Origin: JBFWIL01 sp050256015
GTDB lineage: Bacteria > Bacteroidota > Bacteroidia > Bacteroidales > Prolixibacteraceae
NCBI GenBank assembly: GCA_050256015.1
Contig: JBFWIL010000108.1
Location: 1-8,407, forward strand
Length of the DNA stretch: 8,407 nucleotides
Direction of reading: 5' to 3'
The notes under the pieces are model-generated. The model worked only from the letters and a program-made list of their open reading frames with translations. It did not search any database and was not told the origin of the DNA. Positions 1 through 6,874 of the stretch are shown one piece after another. The translations under genes and the position numbers were made by a program. Position 1 is the stretch's first letter. Every line of letters begins with the position of its first letter.

Positions 1-1167
1 ATCATCCTGGGTGAATCCGCGCACACGTGTCAGTCCGTGTAACTCGCCACTCTGTTCATAACGATATACGGTTCCGAATTCGGCCATACGCACAGGCAGA
101 TCCTTGTAGGAACGGGGTTTGAAGGCATAAATTTCGCAGTGGTGCGGACAGTTCATCGGTTTCAGCATATACTCCTCCCCCTCTGCCGGCGTTTTGATAG
201 TCTGAAACGAGTCTGCCCCGTATTTTTGGAAATGCCCGGATGTTTTATACAGATCCACATTACCAATGTGAGGGGTCATCACCTGCTCGTAGCCGAATTT
301 CTTTTGCACCTTTTTCAGAAAATCCTCCAGTTGCATGCGCAGTTGGGTACCTTTGGGCAACCACAGGGGCAAACCGGCTCCCACCTTCTCGGAAAAAGTA
401 AACAGCTCCATTTCCTTGCCAATTTTCCGGTGGTCGCGTTTTTTTGCTTCCTCAACCAGCACCAGGTATTCGTCAAGCAGTTTTTGTTTCGGGAAAGTGA
501 CCCCGTATATACGGGTCAGCATTTTATTCTTTTCGTTTCCGCGCCAGTACGCCCCGGCAATGGAAGTCAGCTTCACCGCTTTTATATAACCGGTATTGGG
601 CAAGTGCGGTCCGCGGCACAGGTCGGTAAAACTTCCCTGCCGGTAAAGGGAAATGGTACCGTCTTCCAGTTCACCGATCAGTTCCTGTTTCAAGTCATCC
701 TGCTTTTGGACAAACAGAGCCATAGCTTCAGCCTTGGAGATGTCCTGACGTACTATTTCCTGTTTCTCCCGGGCCAGTTCAATCATTTTCTTTTCGACCT
801 TCTCCAGATCTTTTTCGGTAAGCTGAGTCCCGGCCGGAAGGTCAATGTCATAATAAAACCCGGTATCAACCGTGGGGCCAATGCCAAATTTGGTTCCCGG
901 GTAGCAAAATTCAATGGCTTCGGCCATGAGATGGGCAGAACTATGCCAGAAAATTTCCTTTCCTTCCCGGTCTTCCCAGGTAAACAGTTTAATCCGTGCA
1001 TCCGATAAAATGGGGCGATTCAGGTCCCACACGGCATCATTCACTGAGACCGCCAAAACCATCTTGGCCAGGCGACTGCTTATAGAGGCGGCAATTTCAA
1101 GTCCGGTTACACCGACCCCGAACTCCCGTACGCTGTTATCAGGAAAGCTTATAGTAATCATCTGCAT
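1..1167 (-). CDS. thrS: Threonyl-tRNA synthetase, N-terminal 389 residues (C-terminus beyond window edge)
   Basis: Cytosolic class II aminoacyl-tRNA synthetase that charges tRNA-Thr with threonine using ATP. Reading the minus strand, residues 1-62 look like the TGS domain. The editing (second additional) domain follows, with its metal-type motif H75-x3-H79 (HSSAHLM) and C184-x3-H188 (CRGPHL), which hydrolyses Ser-tRNA-Thr in the family. The catalytic core then begins with the zinc cysteine C340 in KPMNCPHH and class II motif 2 (EFGTVYRYEQSGELHG, then RGFTQDD), where the window ends. These numbers run about 2-6 residues ahead of the E. coli enzyme. About 640-650 residues are usual, so roughly 60% is present; the catalytic end and anticodon-binding domain are missing only because of the window border. 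Two in-frame ATGs lie six bases apart (1167 and 1161); the first is taken, but either could be used. The gene is divergent from the DPP gene and has its own promoter. Identification is essentially certain. Confidence 0.97.
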   Translation of the reverse strand, partial: MQMITISFPDNSVREFGVGVTGLEIAASISSRLAKMVLAVSVNDAVWDLNRPILSDARIKLFTWEDREGKEIFWHSSAHLMAEAIEFCYPGTKFGIGPTVDTGFYYDIDLPAGTQLTEKDLEKVEKKMIELAREKQEIVRQDISKAEAMALFVQKQDDLKQELIGELEDGTISLYRQGSFTDLCRGPHLPNTGYIKAVKLTSIAGAYWRGNEKNKMLTRIYGVTFPKQKLLDEYLVLVEEAKKRDHRKIGKEMELFTFSEKVGAGLPLWLPKGTQLRMQLEDFLKKVQKKFGYEQVMTPHIGNVDLYKTSGHFQKYGADSFQTIKTPAEGEEYMLKPMNCPHHCEIYAFKPRSYKDLPVRMAEFGTVYRYEQSGELHGLTRVRGFTQDD

Positions 1168-1193
1168 GCTATTGGGTATCTTTTTTCAGGCTG

Positions 1194-1227
1194 CAAAGAT
1201 AATGAATCTTAAGAGGAAGCCTGCAAA
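1194..1227 (-). promoter_or_regulatory. Bacteroidota-type promoter of thrS
   Basis: On the minus strand, TTTG (1227-1224) is followed after 22 bases by TATCTTTG (1201-1194), an exact match to the Bacteroidota -7 element TAnnTTTG with a plausible -33 element. Transcription would begin near 1187, leaving a leader of about 20 bases before the thrS ATG at 1167. The match is seen directly; the use as a promoter is inferred. Confidence 0.6.
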
Positions 1228-1563
1228 TTCCGGGCATTTTATAAACCGGACTTCCGCTTTTTTTTCACTTTTATTTTTTACGGTAGCACAGGCCATGGTC
1301 ACCAGATACACTAACTGCCCTGAAAGAAACCGGTTAATATACAGGCACCTCCCTGCAGCCGGGCTTCTTTGTTCAGGCTGTCTGCCCCTTCAAAATCAGA
1401 GAGACAGAACTTACGCTTATTCCATCTCTTTTTGAAAACAACAATCTATTTTCTTATTTTGCTGCAGGAAAAAACCGTTGCAACAAGCACGCTTCGGGAA
1501 GGTCCCGGATTTTTGTTTCCGCCGGACCGGAAAAACGGCTCGATCTACTTTAAATACAAAACT
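1228..1563. other. Intergenic region between thrS and the DPP gene
   Basis: No convincing gene is present, although a reading frame in phase with the DPP gene stays open back to 1369 without an ATG that gives a better N-terminus. A weak plus-strand promoter candidate is TTTG at 1431-1434, a 20-base spacer, then TATTTTG at 1455-1461, one base short of TAnnTTTG. It would give the DPP gene a leader of about 95 bases. The segment 1371-1392 is a diverged copy of DPP signal-peptide DNA (see the repeat entries). Confidence 0.4.
1371..1392 (+). repeat. Upstream copy of a diverged direct repeat
   Basis: GTTCAGG (1371-1377) followed by GTCTGCCCCTTCA (1380-1392) recurs at 1595-1601 and 1607-1619 inside the DPP signal-peptide coding region, with three fewer bases between the two blocks here. 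The 13-base block is identical. Translated in the matching phase, this copy reads LLCSGCLPLQNQ against FFCSGFGLPLQGQQ in the DPP gene, so the likeness extends past the exact bases. Confidence 0.55.
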
Positions 1564-3756
1564 ATGCGTAATATTTTTATTCTGCTTTTCTTCTGTTCAG
1601 GTTTTGGTCTGCCCCTTCAGGGGCAGCAGCAAATCAGCCTGGAGGATCTGCTGGTCAAACACACTTTCCGGCAGGAAACCGTCATGGAACTCCGTTCCAT
1701 GAAAGACGGATTGCACTATACCGTGCTCGAAGACGATAACAAAGTGATGAAATACACCTACCGTGACGGGAAACAGGAGGAAGTGCTTTTTGACCTGTCC
1801 ACGGTAAACGATGCCCCGGTAAGCAGTTTTTCCTCCTATGAATTCAGCGAAGACGAGACCAGGCTGCTGCTGACCACGAAAACAGAACCTGTTTACCGCC
1901 GTTCGTTTACAGCGGAATATTACATCTGGAATTCCGTAACCAGGGAATTGACAGCCTTATCGGCTAAAGGCCGGCAGCAGGTAGCCTCCTTTTCTCCCGA
2001 CGGGGAGCGGGTGGCTTTTGTGCGGGGCAATAACCTGTTTGTAAAAAGCCTGAAGTTCGGCACGGAAAGTCAGGTAACCTTCGACGGAAAGCGGAATGAA
2101 GTGATCAACGGAATACCAGACTGGGTCTATGAAGAAGAATTTTCATACAACAAAGCCTATGCCTGGTCGCCCGACTCCCGCTTCCTGGCATATACCCGCT
2201 TTGACGAATCCCGGGTCAGGGAATTCTCCATACCCATGTACAAGGGAAAATCGCCCGAATTGAAGGGGAGCGAACGCTACCCCTCCGCCTACACGTACAA
2301 GTATCCCAAGGCCGGAGAAGACAACGCAAAGGTCAGCGTTCACGTGTATGAGATCAAATCAAAAACCAGCGTTGAAGTGGATCTGGGCGAAACGGAAAAC
2401 ATTTATGTGCCCCGGCTGAAATGGACTGCCGACGGTGAAGAACTGGCCGTGATGCGGATGAACCGCCGGCAGGATGAACTGCGTGTTTTGCTGGCCAATC
2501 CGTTTACCGGCGACAGCCGCCTGTTCTATACGGAAAAAAACGACCGTTATATTGCCGAAGATTTTTTGGACGATTTCATCTTCCTGCCCGGAAACGATTA
2601 TTTTGTGGTAAACAGCGAACGAAACGGTTATTCGCATCTTTACCTGTACAACCGTCAGGGCTTTTTGGTGCGCCGGCTAACCGAAGGAGATTACGATGTT
2701 ACCGGCTTTTACGGTTATGACGATCGCAAAAAGATTTTTTACTACCAGGCGGCTAAAGAATCCCCCTTACGCCGGGAGGTATACTATGTAAGTCTGGACC
2801 GTAAAAAACAGGGCAGGCTCTCTTCCCGTGAAGGGACCAACAGCGCCCGGTTCAGCGCCAAATTTCAGTATTACATCAACGAGTTTACCAACCTCTCCAC
2901 CCCCAGACAGCTAAGCCTGCACGACAGCAGGGGCAAACTTATCCGGGTGCTGGAAGACAACCGGGAACTGCAGAGCAGATTGTCCGGTTACCGTATCGGA
3001 CAAAAAGAATTCTTTTCCTTTACCACTTCCGAAGGAATCAGTCTGAACGGCTGGATGATCAAACCGGTCGCCTTTGACCCCGCAAAAAAGTACCCGGTGG
3101 TCATGATCCAGTACAGCGGACCGAATTCCCAGGAAGTGCTGGATGAATGGTCGGTTGGCTGGGAACACTACCTGGCCCAGGAAGGTTTCCTGGTAGCCTG
3201 CGTGGATCCACGCGGCACCGGAGCACGAGGAGAAGATTTCCGGAAAGTGACCTACCTGCAGCTGGGGCGCTACGAATCGGACGACCAGATAGAAGCAGCC
3301 CGTTACCTGGGCAGCCTCCCCTATGCCGATCAGAAAAACATTGCCATCTGGGGATGGAGTTACGGAGGTTTTACCGTGCTTAATTCCATGTCCAGGGGAG
3401 GAACGGTTTTTAAAGCAGGAATTGCCGTTGCCCCCCTCACCCACCATAAGTTTTACGATACGGTTTATACCGAGCGTTATATGCGCACGCCAAAGGAAAA
3501 CCCCGACGGATACCACGACAACACCCCCATGAGGAATCCGGAAGGCATTAAAGGCCGGCTGCTGATCATTCACGGAACAGCCGACGACAATGTGCATCTG
3601 CAAAATACGCTGGAGCTGACCGAAGAGCTGGTCCAGGCCGGAGTACAATTCGATATGGCTATCTATACCAACCGGAATCACAGCATTTACGGCGGGAACA
3701 CGCGCATGCATTTATACCGGCGAATGACCGATTTTCTCATATCCAATCTGCAATAG
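1564..3756 (+). CDS. Secreted dipeptidyl peptidase IV (S9B family prolyl oligopeptidase)
   Basis: A 730-residue serine exopeptidase that should remove X-Pro or X-Ala dipeptides from peptide N-termini, probably in the periplasm or at the cell surface. The start at 1564 is chosen because it gives a signal peptide (MRNIFILLFFCSGFGLPLQG, cleavage likely before QQ); the frame stays open upstream, but without a better start. Residues ~30-480 form the eight-bladed propeller (DPPIV_N), carrying the double-Glu motif DWVYEEEF (E190-192) that binds the free N-terminus of the substrate in DPP4. The alpha/beta-hydrolase domain follows, with nucleophile S599 in GWSYGG, D674 in HGTADDNVH and H706 in NRNHSIYG, so the triad is complete. 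Length matches the family. The cysteine at residue 11 does not sit in a good lipobox, so a lipoprotein is less likely. No Shine-Dalgarno is seen, as is common in Bacteroidota. G+C is clearly higher than in the genes to the right. Bacteroidetes DPP4 enzymes serve peptide nutrition; the physiological substrate here is unknown. Confidence 0.95.
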   Translation: MRNIFILLFFCSGFGLPLQGQQQISLEDLLVKHTFRQETVMELRSMKDGLHYTVLEDDNKVMKYTYRDGKQEEVLFDLSTVNDAPVSSFSSYEFSEDETRLLLTTKTEPVYRRSFTAEYYIWNSVTRELTALSAKGRQQVASFSPDGERVAFVRGNNLFVKSLKFGTESQVTFDGKRNEVINGIPDWVYEEEFSYNKAYAWSPDSRFLAYTRFDESRVREFSIPMYKGKSPELKGSERYPSAYTYKYPKAGEDNAKVSVHVYEIKSKTSVEVDLGETENIYVPRLKWTADGEELAVMRMNRRQDELRVLLANPFTGDSRLFYTEKNDRYIAEDFLDDFIFLPGNDYFVVNSERNGYSHLYLYNRQGFLVRRLTEGDYDVTGFYGYDDRKKIFYYQAAKESPLRREVYYVSLDRKKQGRLSSREGTNSARFSAKFQYYINEFTNLSTPRQLSLHDSRGKLIRVLEDNRELQSRLSGYRIGQKEFFSFTTSEGISLNGWMIKPVAFDPAKKYPVVMIQYSGPNSQEVLDEWSVGWEHYLAQEGFLVACVDPRGTGARGEDFRKVTYLQLGRYESDDQIEAARYLGSLPYADQKNIAIWGWSYGGFTVLNSMSRGGTVFKAGIAVAPLTHHKFYDTVYTERYMRTPKENPDGYHDNTPMRNPEGIKGRLLIIHGTADDNVHLQNTLELTEELVQAGVQFDMAIYTNRNHSIYGGNTRMHLYRRMTDFLISNLQ
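1595..1619 (+). repeat. Downstream copy of the diverged direct repeat
   Basis: GTTCAGG (1595-1601) and GTCTGCCCCTTCA (1607-1619) lie within the DPP signal-peptide codons. The partner copy is 224-227 bases upstream at 1371-1392. Confidence 0.55.
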
Positions 3757-3884
3757 GCACTTTGGATCATCCGGCCAGGTAATTCCGGACAAAAAAATCA
3801 ATAATATGCCGAACCTAACGGGTTTTTGCTTTGATTTTTTTCGAAAATTTTTTTCTACGCACTGGCTGCGAAACAAAATTTTCC

Positions 3885-3892
3885 TATATTTG
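3885..3892 (+). promoter_or_regulatory. -7 element of the tRNA-Leu promoter
   Basis: TATATTTG matches the Bacteroidota -7 consensus TAnnTTTG exactly and is followed by the CATCGCC typical of stable-RNA promoters in this phylum. T-rich runs lie upstream at 3824-3855, but no good TTTG -33 element is seen at the right distance. Transcription would start near 3900, about 70 bases before the tRNA. Confidence 0.65.
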
Positions 3893-3903
3893 CATCGCCT
3901 TTA

Positions 3904-3947
3904 CAGAACACTGGTAACAGAAGCTGAAACGTCAGCAATAAGTTCTG
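3904..3947 (+). other. Foldable 5' leader of the tRNA transcript
   Basis: CAGAAC (3904-3909) can pair with GTTCTG (3942-3947). Inside it GCTGA (3923-3927) can pair with TCAGC (3932-3936) around the four-base loop AACG. The two helices are nested, giving a stem with an internal loop and a capped hairpin between the promoter and the tRNA. The pairing is seen; any role (processing or a small RNA) is inference. Confidence 0.4.
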
Positions 3948-3971
3948 AAACCGGCGGTAAGGTAATATAAT

Positions 3972-4055
<84 letters not shown>

Positions 4056-4078
4056 CTTTGAAAAAATCAAATAAATCC

Positions 4079-4118
4079 AAAAGCACTTAAAATCAATATT
4101 TTAAGTGCTTTTTATTTA
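4079..4118 (+). terminator. Rho-independent terminator of tRNA-Leu
   Basis: A perfect 15-bp inverted repeat (4079-4093 with 4098-4112) encloses the four-base loop CAAT and is followed by a T-rich tail. The 5' arm begins with a run of A, so the hairpin could also stop transcription arriving from the other side. Confidence 0.9.
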
Positions 4119-4125
4119 TATACCC

Positions 4126-4212
4126 ATGAAGAAAGTGCCATATAACAAACCGGCACTCACATATGCCGACCAACTTGCACAAGGAAAATCCCGTGGTTTA
4201 CTTAATTCCTGA
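4126..4212 (+). pseudogene. Truncated remnant of an Abi_2-family (AbiD/F-like) abortive infection gene
   Basis: An ATG 14 bases after the terminator stem opens a 28-codon frame, MKKVPYNKPALTYADQLAQG followed by KSRGLLNS, then TGA at 4210. From memory of the family, Abi_2 proteins commonly begin with a [V]PYxKPxLTxxxQLxxLKxRGL stretch before a helix-rich domain of about 300 residues containing ISYYRLSGY. Here the likeness breaks off after RGLL, and no continuation is found in any plus-strand frame downstream. It therefore looks like an N-terminal stub left by an insertion or deletion, not a working gene. Intact members are phage-defence proteins thought to act through host growth arrest. The match rests on about 25 residues, so a chance small peptide cannot be excluded. 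Confidence 0.55.
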
Positions 4213-4240
4213 CGAAAAAAATTTTTTACGCCTTTTGTAC

Positions 4241-4308
4241 TGGCATAAGTCTCTGAGTTTTATTTGTTAATATCATAATCAAAAATAATACTCTTCTGGC
4301 TTATGCCA
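4241..4308. repeat. Inverted repeat with 9-bp arms, 50 bases apart
   Basis: TGGCATAAG (4241-4249) and CTTATGCCA (4300-4308) are perfect inverted copies enclosing 50 AT-rich bases. They begin about 30 bases after the Abi_2 stub. They could be ends of a small lost element, operator halves, or chance; the spacing is too long for a simple terminator. Confidence 0.4.
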
Positions 4309-4430
4309 CCTTTTAGCATAGCTCAATTACAAACATAGGGACTAATTAATCGTAATAACTTTGTTTCATCCAGTCTATATATATTGTTTTATGCAGCACT
4401 ATATCTGTATGTCGTTCTTTTTGTTAAAAG

Positions 4431-4450
4431 AGTATTAATAAGTATTAATC
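4431..4450 (+). repeat. Tandem 10-bp repeat
   Basis: AGTATTAATA is followed at once by AGTATTAATC, nine of ten bases alike. It lies about 80 bases before the nifA-like start and about 37 before its candidate -7 element, so it may be a regulator site for that gene. In AT-rich DNA this could be chance. Confidence 0.35.
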
Positions 4451-4486
4451 TCATATTTAAAAGTGTCATATTTCCAACAAAAAGAC

Positions 4487-4495
4487 TAATTTTTG
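4487..4495 (+). promoter_or_regulatory. Possible promoter -7 element of the nifA-like gene
   Basis: TAATTTTTG resembles the Bacteroidota TAnnTTTG element but carries one extra base, and no clear -33 TTTG is seen. It would give a leader of about 26 bases. A sigma-54 promoter was looked for here and not found, which suggests the regulator is made from a housekeeping-type promoter. Confidence 0.3.
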
Positions 4496-4528
4496 CACAG
4501 AATAGTAATTTAATGATTATGAAATAAT

Positions 4529-6082
4529 ATGGAGATTAAATGTCGAAAAAGTGGAAGTGAGTGTTACGGTTTGAAGGAGATGACCTTGCTATTTGATATT
4601 AGTCAACGATTACAAGATAAACAACTAAAAAATGATTTGAACATCATTGTAAAAATGGTAGCCGAATATTTAAAATCAGAACGTTGTCTCCTGACAATCC
4701 TTAACAGGGAAAATTCCCGAATTTATATGGAAGCGGCTTATGGCGTAAATTCAACACATCAAGCACGCACAAGCTATGAACTGGGAGAAGGGATTACCGG
4801 GAAAGTAGTGGAAAGGGCCCGCCCCGTTGTTGTAGAAAAAATATCAAAATCATCATTATTTCTGAATAAAACCAACCAAAAACTTCATAAAGATGGAAAG
4901 GAACTTACGTTTGTTTGTGTTCCGTTAATGGAAGAAGGTAAGGTTACAGGAACTCTGGGAGTTACACATATTTATAATCCGGACATTACTGCCGGTGAAG
5001 ATATTAATCTGTTATCGATTATAGGATCGATGGTTGTGAGGGCAGCACATCGTCAGCAGGAGCGGATCGAGGAGATGGAAAATCTTAGAAAGAAAAATCT
5101 TGAGTTGGAAAATCTTCTTTTGGAAAACCGGCATATGAATATGATCGGAAATTCGGGTAAAATGCGGGATGTATTCGAGTTGGTACAAATGGTGAGTAAA
5201 ACCAATTCAACGGTTCTTATTCGCGGCGAAAGCGGTGTCGGGAAAGAGCTGGTTGCTGATGCCATACACGAAGCAAGTACCCGGAAGGGGAAAGCTTTCA
5301 TCAAAGTAAACTGTTCAGCTTTACCCGAATCATTGATAGAAAGTGAACTTTTTGGCCATGAAAGAGGGGCTTTTACTGGAGCCGAAGCTCAGCGGAAAGG
5401 TCGCTTTGAACTTGCCGATGGAGGGACAATTTTCCTGGATGAAATAGGCGATGTTCCTCTTTCTACGCAGGTGAAAATATTGCGCATGATACAACAACGT
5501 GCTTTCGAACGTGTTGGAGGGACACAAACTTTTCAATTGGATGTACGCATCATTTGTGCCACCAACCGTAAGCTGGAGAATATGATTAAGAAAGAAGAAT
5601 TCAGGGAAGATTTATATTATCGTATAAATGTTTTCCCTATTTATATTCCTTCTTTACGCGAACGTCGCGACGATATTCCTCTTTTGGCCGATTATTTTAT
5701 TGAGAAATTCAACAAAGAAAACAAGCGGAAAATTAAAAGAATTACTACTTCTGCTCTAAATATGCTAATGGTTTATTTGTGGCCCGGTAATATTCGTGAG
5801 CTGGAAAATTGCATCGAGAGAGCATGCATTCTATGTACTGATAATGTAATTCATAGTTACAATCTACCTCCTTCGTTACAAACAGCCGACTCTACCAATA
5901 CGAATTCTAAATCCGGCATGAGGTATACTACGGAACAAGTCGAAAAGCAGCTTATTAGAGAAGCGCTTACTTCGACGAAAGGGAACATCTCAAAAGCAGC
6001 TGAGATCCTTAAGATTACAGAGAGAATGTTAGGTACAAGATTGAAAAAATATGAAATTGAAGTCTGGAGGTATAAAGTATGA
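4529..6082 (+). CDS. nifA: NifA-type sigma-54-dependent transcriptional activator
   Basis: A 517-residue bacterial enhancer-binding protein expected to activate nif transcription with sigma-54 RNA polymerase. Residues ~20-175 form a GAF sensor domain beginning LLFDISQRLQ, as in NifA. A leucine- and glutamate-rich helix (~178-200) leads to the AAA+ domain, with Walker A GESGVGKE (233-240), the sigma-54 contact loop GAFTGA (280-285), Walker B with D304-E305, and RRDDIPLLADYF. A C-terminal Fis-type HTH (~485-508, GNISKAAEILKITERMLG) ends in a NifA/AnfA-like RLKKYEIE. All key motifs are intact and the length is usual. Cysteines C5 and C12 sit before the GAF domain, while the C-x4-C linker motif of oxygen-sensitive rhizobial NifA is absent. 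The start is the first ATG after an in-frame TGA at 4520; M18 is an alternative that would drop both cysteines. AT-rich like nifH. The nif role rests on nifH lying about 1 kb downstream; AnfA or another activator is possible. Confidence 0.85.
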   Translation: MEIKCRKSGSECYGLKEMTLLFDISQRLQDKQLKNDLNIIVKMVAEYLKSERCLLTILNRENSRIYMEAAYGVNSTHQARTSYELGEGITGKVVERARPVVVEKISKSSLFLNKTNQKLHKDGKELTFVCVPLMEEGKVTGTLGVTHIYNPDITAGEDINLLSIIGSMVVRAAHRQQERIEEMENLRKKNLELENLLLENRHMNMIGNSGKMRDVFELVQMVSKTNSTVLIRGESGVGKELVADAIHEASTRKGKAFIKVNCSALPESLIESELFGHERGAFTGAEAQRKGRFELADGGTIFLDEIGDVPLSTQVKILRMIQQRAFERVGGTQTFQLDVRIICATNRKLENMIKKEEFREDLYYRINVFPIYIPSLRERRDDIPLLADYFIEKFNKENKRKIKRITTSALNMLMVYLWPGNIRELENCIERACILCTDNVIHSYNLPPSLQTADSTNTNSKSGMRYTTEQVEKQLIREALTSTKGNISKAAEILKITERMLGTRLKKYEIEVWRYKV

Positions 6083-6218
6083 TGTTAAAGTTCCTGATTT
6101 ATACTCGTAAATAGAGGACAAATAGTTACAGGAATAAGTATTTGTGTACATGAAATATTATAATTAGAGATTGTAATATTTGGATTTGTAACTTCGTGTC
6201 GAACCAGAATATTAAAAA

Positions 6219-6689
6219 ATGCATTCAAAACAATTCATCAAAATAAACCTTGAAAATCCGGAGCATTGCCGACATCTTCTTAGCTTGTTAAATGATTACA
6301 TGAAAGATGATATGGGCATAAACAAATCTATGCCGGAAGAACTTGCTCCTAAAATTATTGATGGATTAAAAAAACATACAGCATATCTTGGCTTTTTTGT
6401 TTGCATTGACGGCCAGTATGCAGCATTGGCTAATTGTAATCTGAATTTTTCTACATGGAAGGCAAAGCCATTGATTAACATTCACGATTTTATTGTATCT
6501 CCTAAATATAGAAAACAGGGAGTCGGACAGTTTCTTTTATCCGAAATTGAGAGATATGCTCAACAAAACGGATACTGTAAAATCAACTTAGAAGTCCGCA
6601 ATGATAATTACAAAGCTCAAAATCTTTATAAAAAAGCAGGATTTACAAATTGTGAACCACCTATGTATTACTGGCAAAAAATAATTTAG
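6219..6689 (+). CDS. GNAT family N-acetyltransferase
   Basis: A 156-residue cytosolic protein that should transfer an acetyl group from acetyl-CoA to an amine. The acetyl-CoA pyrophosphate loop is R98-K-Q-G-V-G103 within IVSPKYRKQGVGQFLL, after the beta-strand INIHDFIV. It is followed by the usual LEVRNDNYKAQNLYKKAGF segment (~122-140) with the conserved NxxAxxLYxxxGF pattern. This is a complete single GNAT domain of normal size with no extra domains, signal or membrane segments. The substrate cannot be told: metabolite, antibiotic and protein acetylases share this fold. It lies 136 bases after the nifA-like gene and 351 before nifH on the same strand, with the AT-rich composition of both. 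No confident promoter was found, though TAACTTCG near 6189-6196 is one base off TAnnTTTG. A link to nitrogen fixation is suggested only by position. Confidence 0.88.
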   Translation: MHSKQFIKINLENPEHCRHLLSLLNDYMKDDMGINKSMPEELAPKIIDGLKKHTAYLGFFVCIDGQYAALANCNLNFSTWKAKPLINIHDFIVSPKYRKQGVGQFLLSEIERYAQQNGYCKINLEVRNDNYKAQNLYKKAGFTNCEPPMYYWQKII

Positions 6690-6756
6690 TGTCAATATTT
6701 CCTACTTTTCAGCCTGCATATTTTCAAAATAATTCTCGTCTCTTTACATATGTGTT

Positions 6757-6773
6757 TTCTACCAAAGTGTAAG
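6757..6773. promoter_or_regulatory. Imperfect palindrome, second copy of putative activator site
   Basis: TTCTACCAAAGTGTAAG aligns without gaps to the perfect palindrome at 6857-6873 with 13 of 17 bases the same, exactly 100 bases away. It ends about 214 bases upstream of the -24 position of the nifH promoter. Confidence 0.4.
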
Positions 6774-6798
6774 CTATTTTAATATTACTACCCTTGAA

Positions 6799-6820
6799 TC
6801 CTTTGAAAAAAAGGAATTTT
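6799..6820 (+). terminator. Weak possible terminator after the GNAT gene
   Basis: TCCTTT (6799-6804) pairs with AAAGGA (6810-6815) around a GAAAA loop and is followed by ATTTTCGATTTTT. The stem is short and AT-rich, and it lies 110 bases after the GNAT stop, so this is a tentative call. Confidence 0.3.
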
Positions 6821-6856
6821 CGATTTTTCAACCATTTTGTATGTTCTACAGCATAA

Positions 6857-6874
6857 TCCTACAAAAATGTAGGA
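6857..6874. promoter_or_regulatory. Perfect palindrome TCCTACA-N4-TGTAGGA, putative enhancer site
   Basis: Two perfect 7-base arms flank AAAA, about 113 bases upstream of the -24 element of the nifH promoter, a usual distance for sigma-54 activator sites. It differs from the classical NifA site TGT-N10-ACA, of which no copy was found here. A related TTCTACA half-site lies just before it at 6844-6850. Binding by the NifA-like protein is inferred. Confidence 0.5.

Larger units (their letters stand above)
4213..4486. other. AT-rich non-coding stretch before the nifA-like gene
   Basis: No gene is visible on either strand. It holds an A7-T6 tract near 4215-4228, a 9-bp inverted repeat pair and a tandem 10-bp repeat (both listed separately). 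Base composition is much lower in G+C than left of the tRNA. No -24/-12 promoter and no integrase remnant could be recognised. Confidence 0.5.

Noticed and set aside
139..1008. Long open frame on the plus strand across the thrS region
   Set aside because: It is antisense to thrS, whose motifs and residue spacing match the family throughout; the plus-strand translation has no recognisable domain.
1369..1563. N-terminal extension of the DPP protein
   Set aside because: The frame is open, but the extension has no family likeness and would bury the signal peptide that begins at 1564.
2911..3711. Long open frame on the minus strand within the DPP gene
   Set aside because: It covers the hydrolase domain with its intact catalytic triad on the other strand; this is a shadow frame in G+C-richer DNA.
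3769..3787. TCCGG...CCGGA hairpin as DPP terminator
   Set aside because: The stem is five bases and is followed by A rather than T on the plus strand, so it does not fit an intrinsic terminator for this gene.
4213..4528. Sigma-54 promoter before the nifA-like gene
   Set aside because: TGGCAT at 4241 and TGGCTT near 4297 lack a GC at the -12 position with correct spacing.
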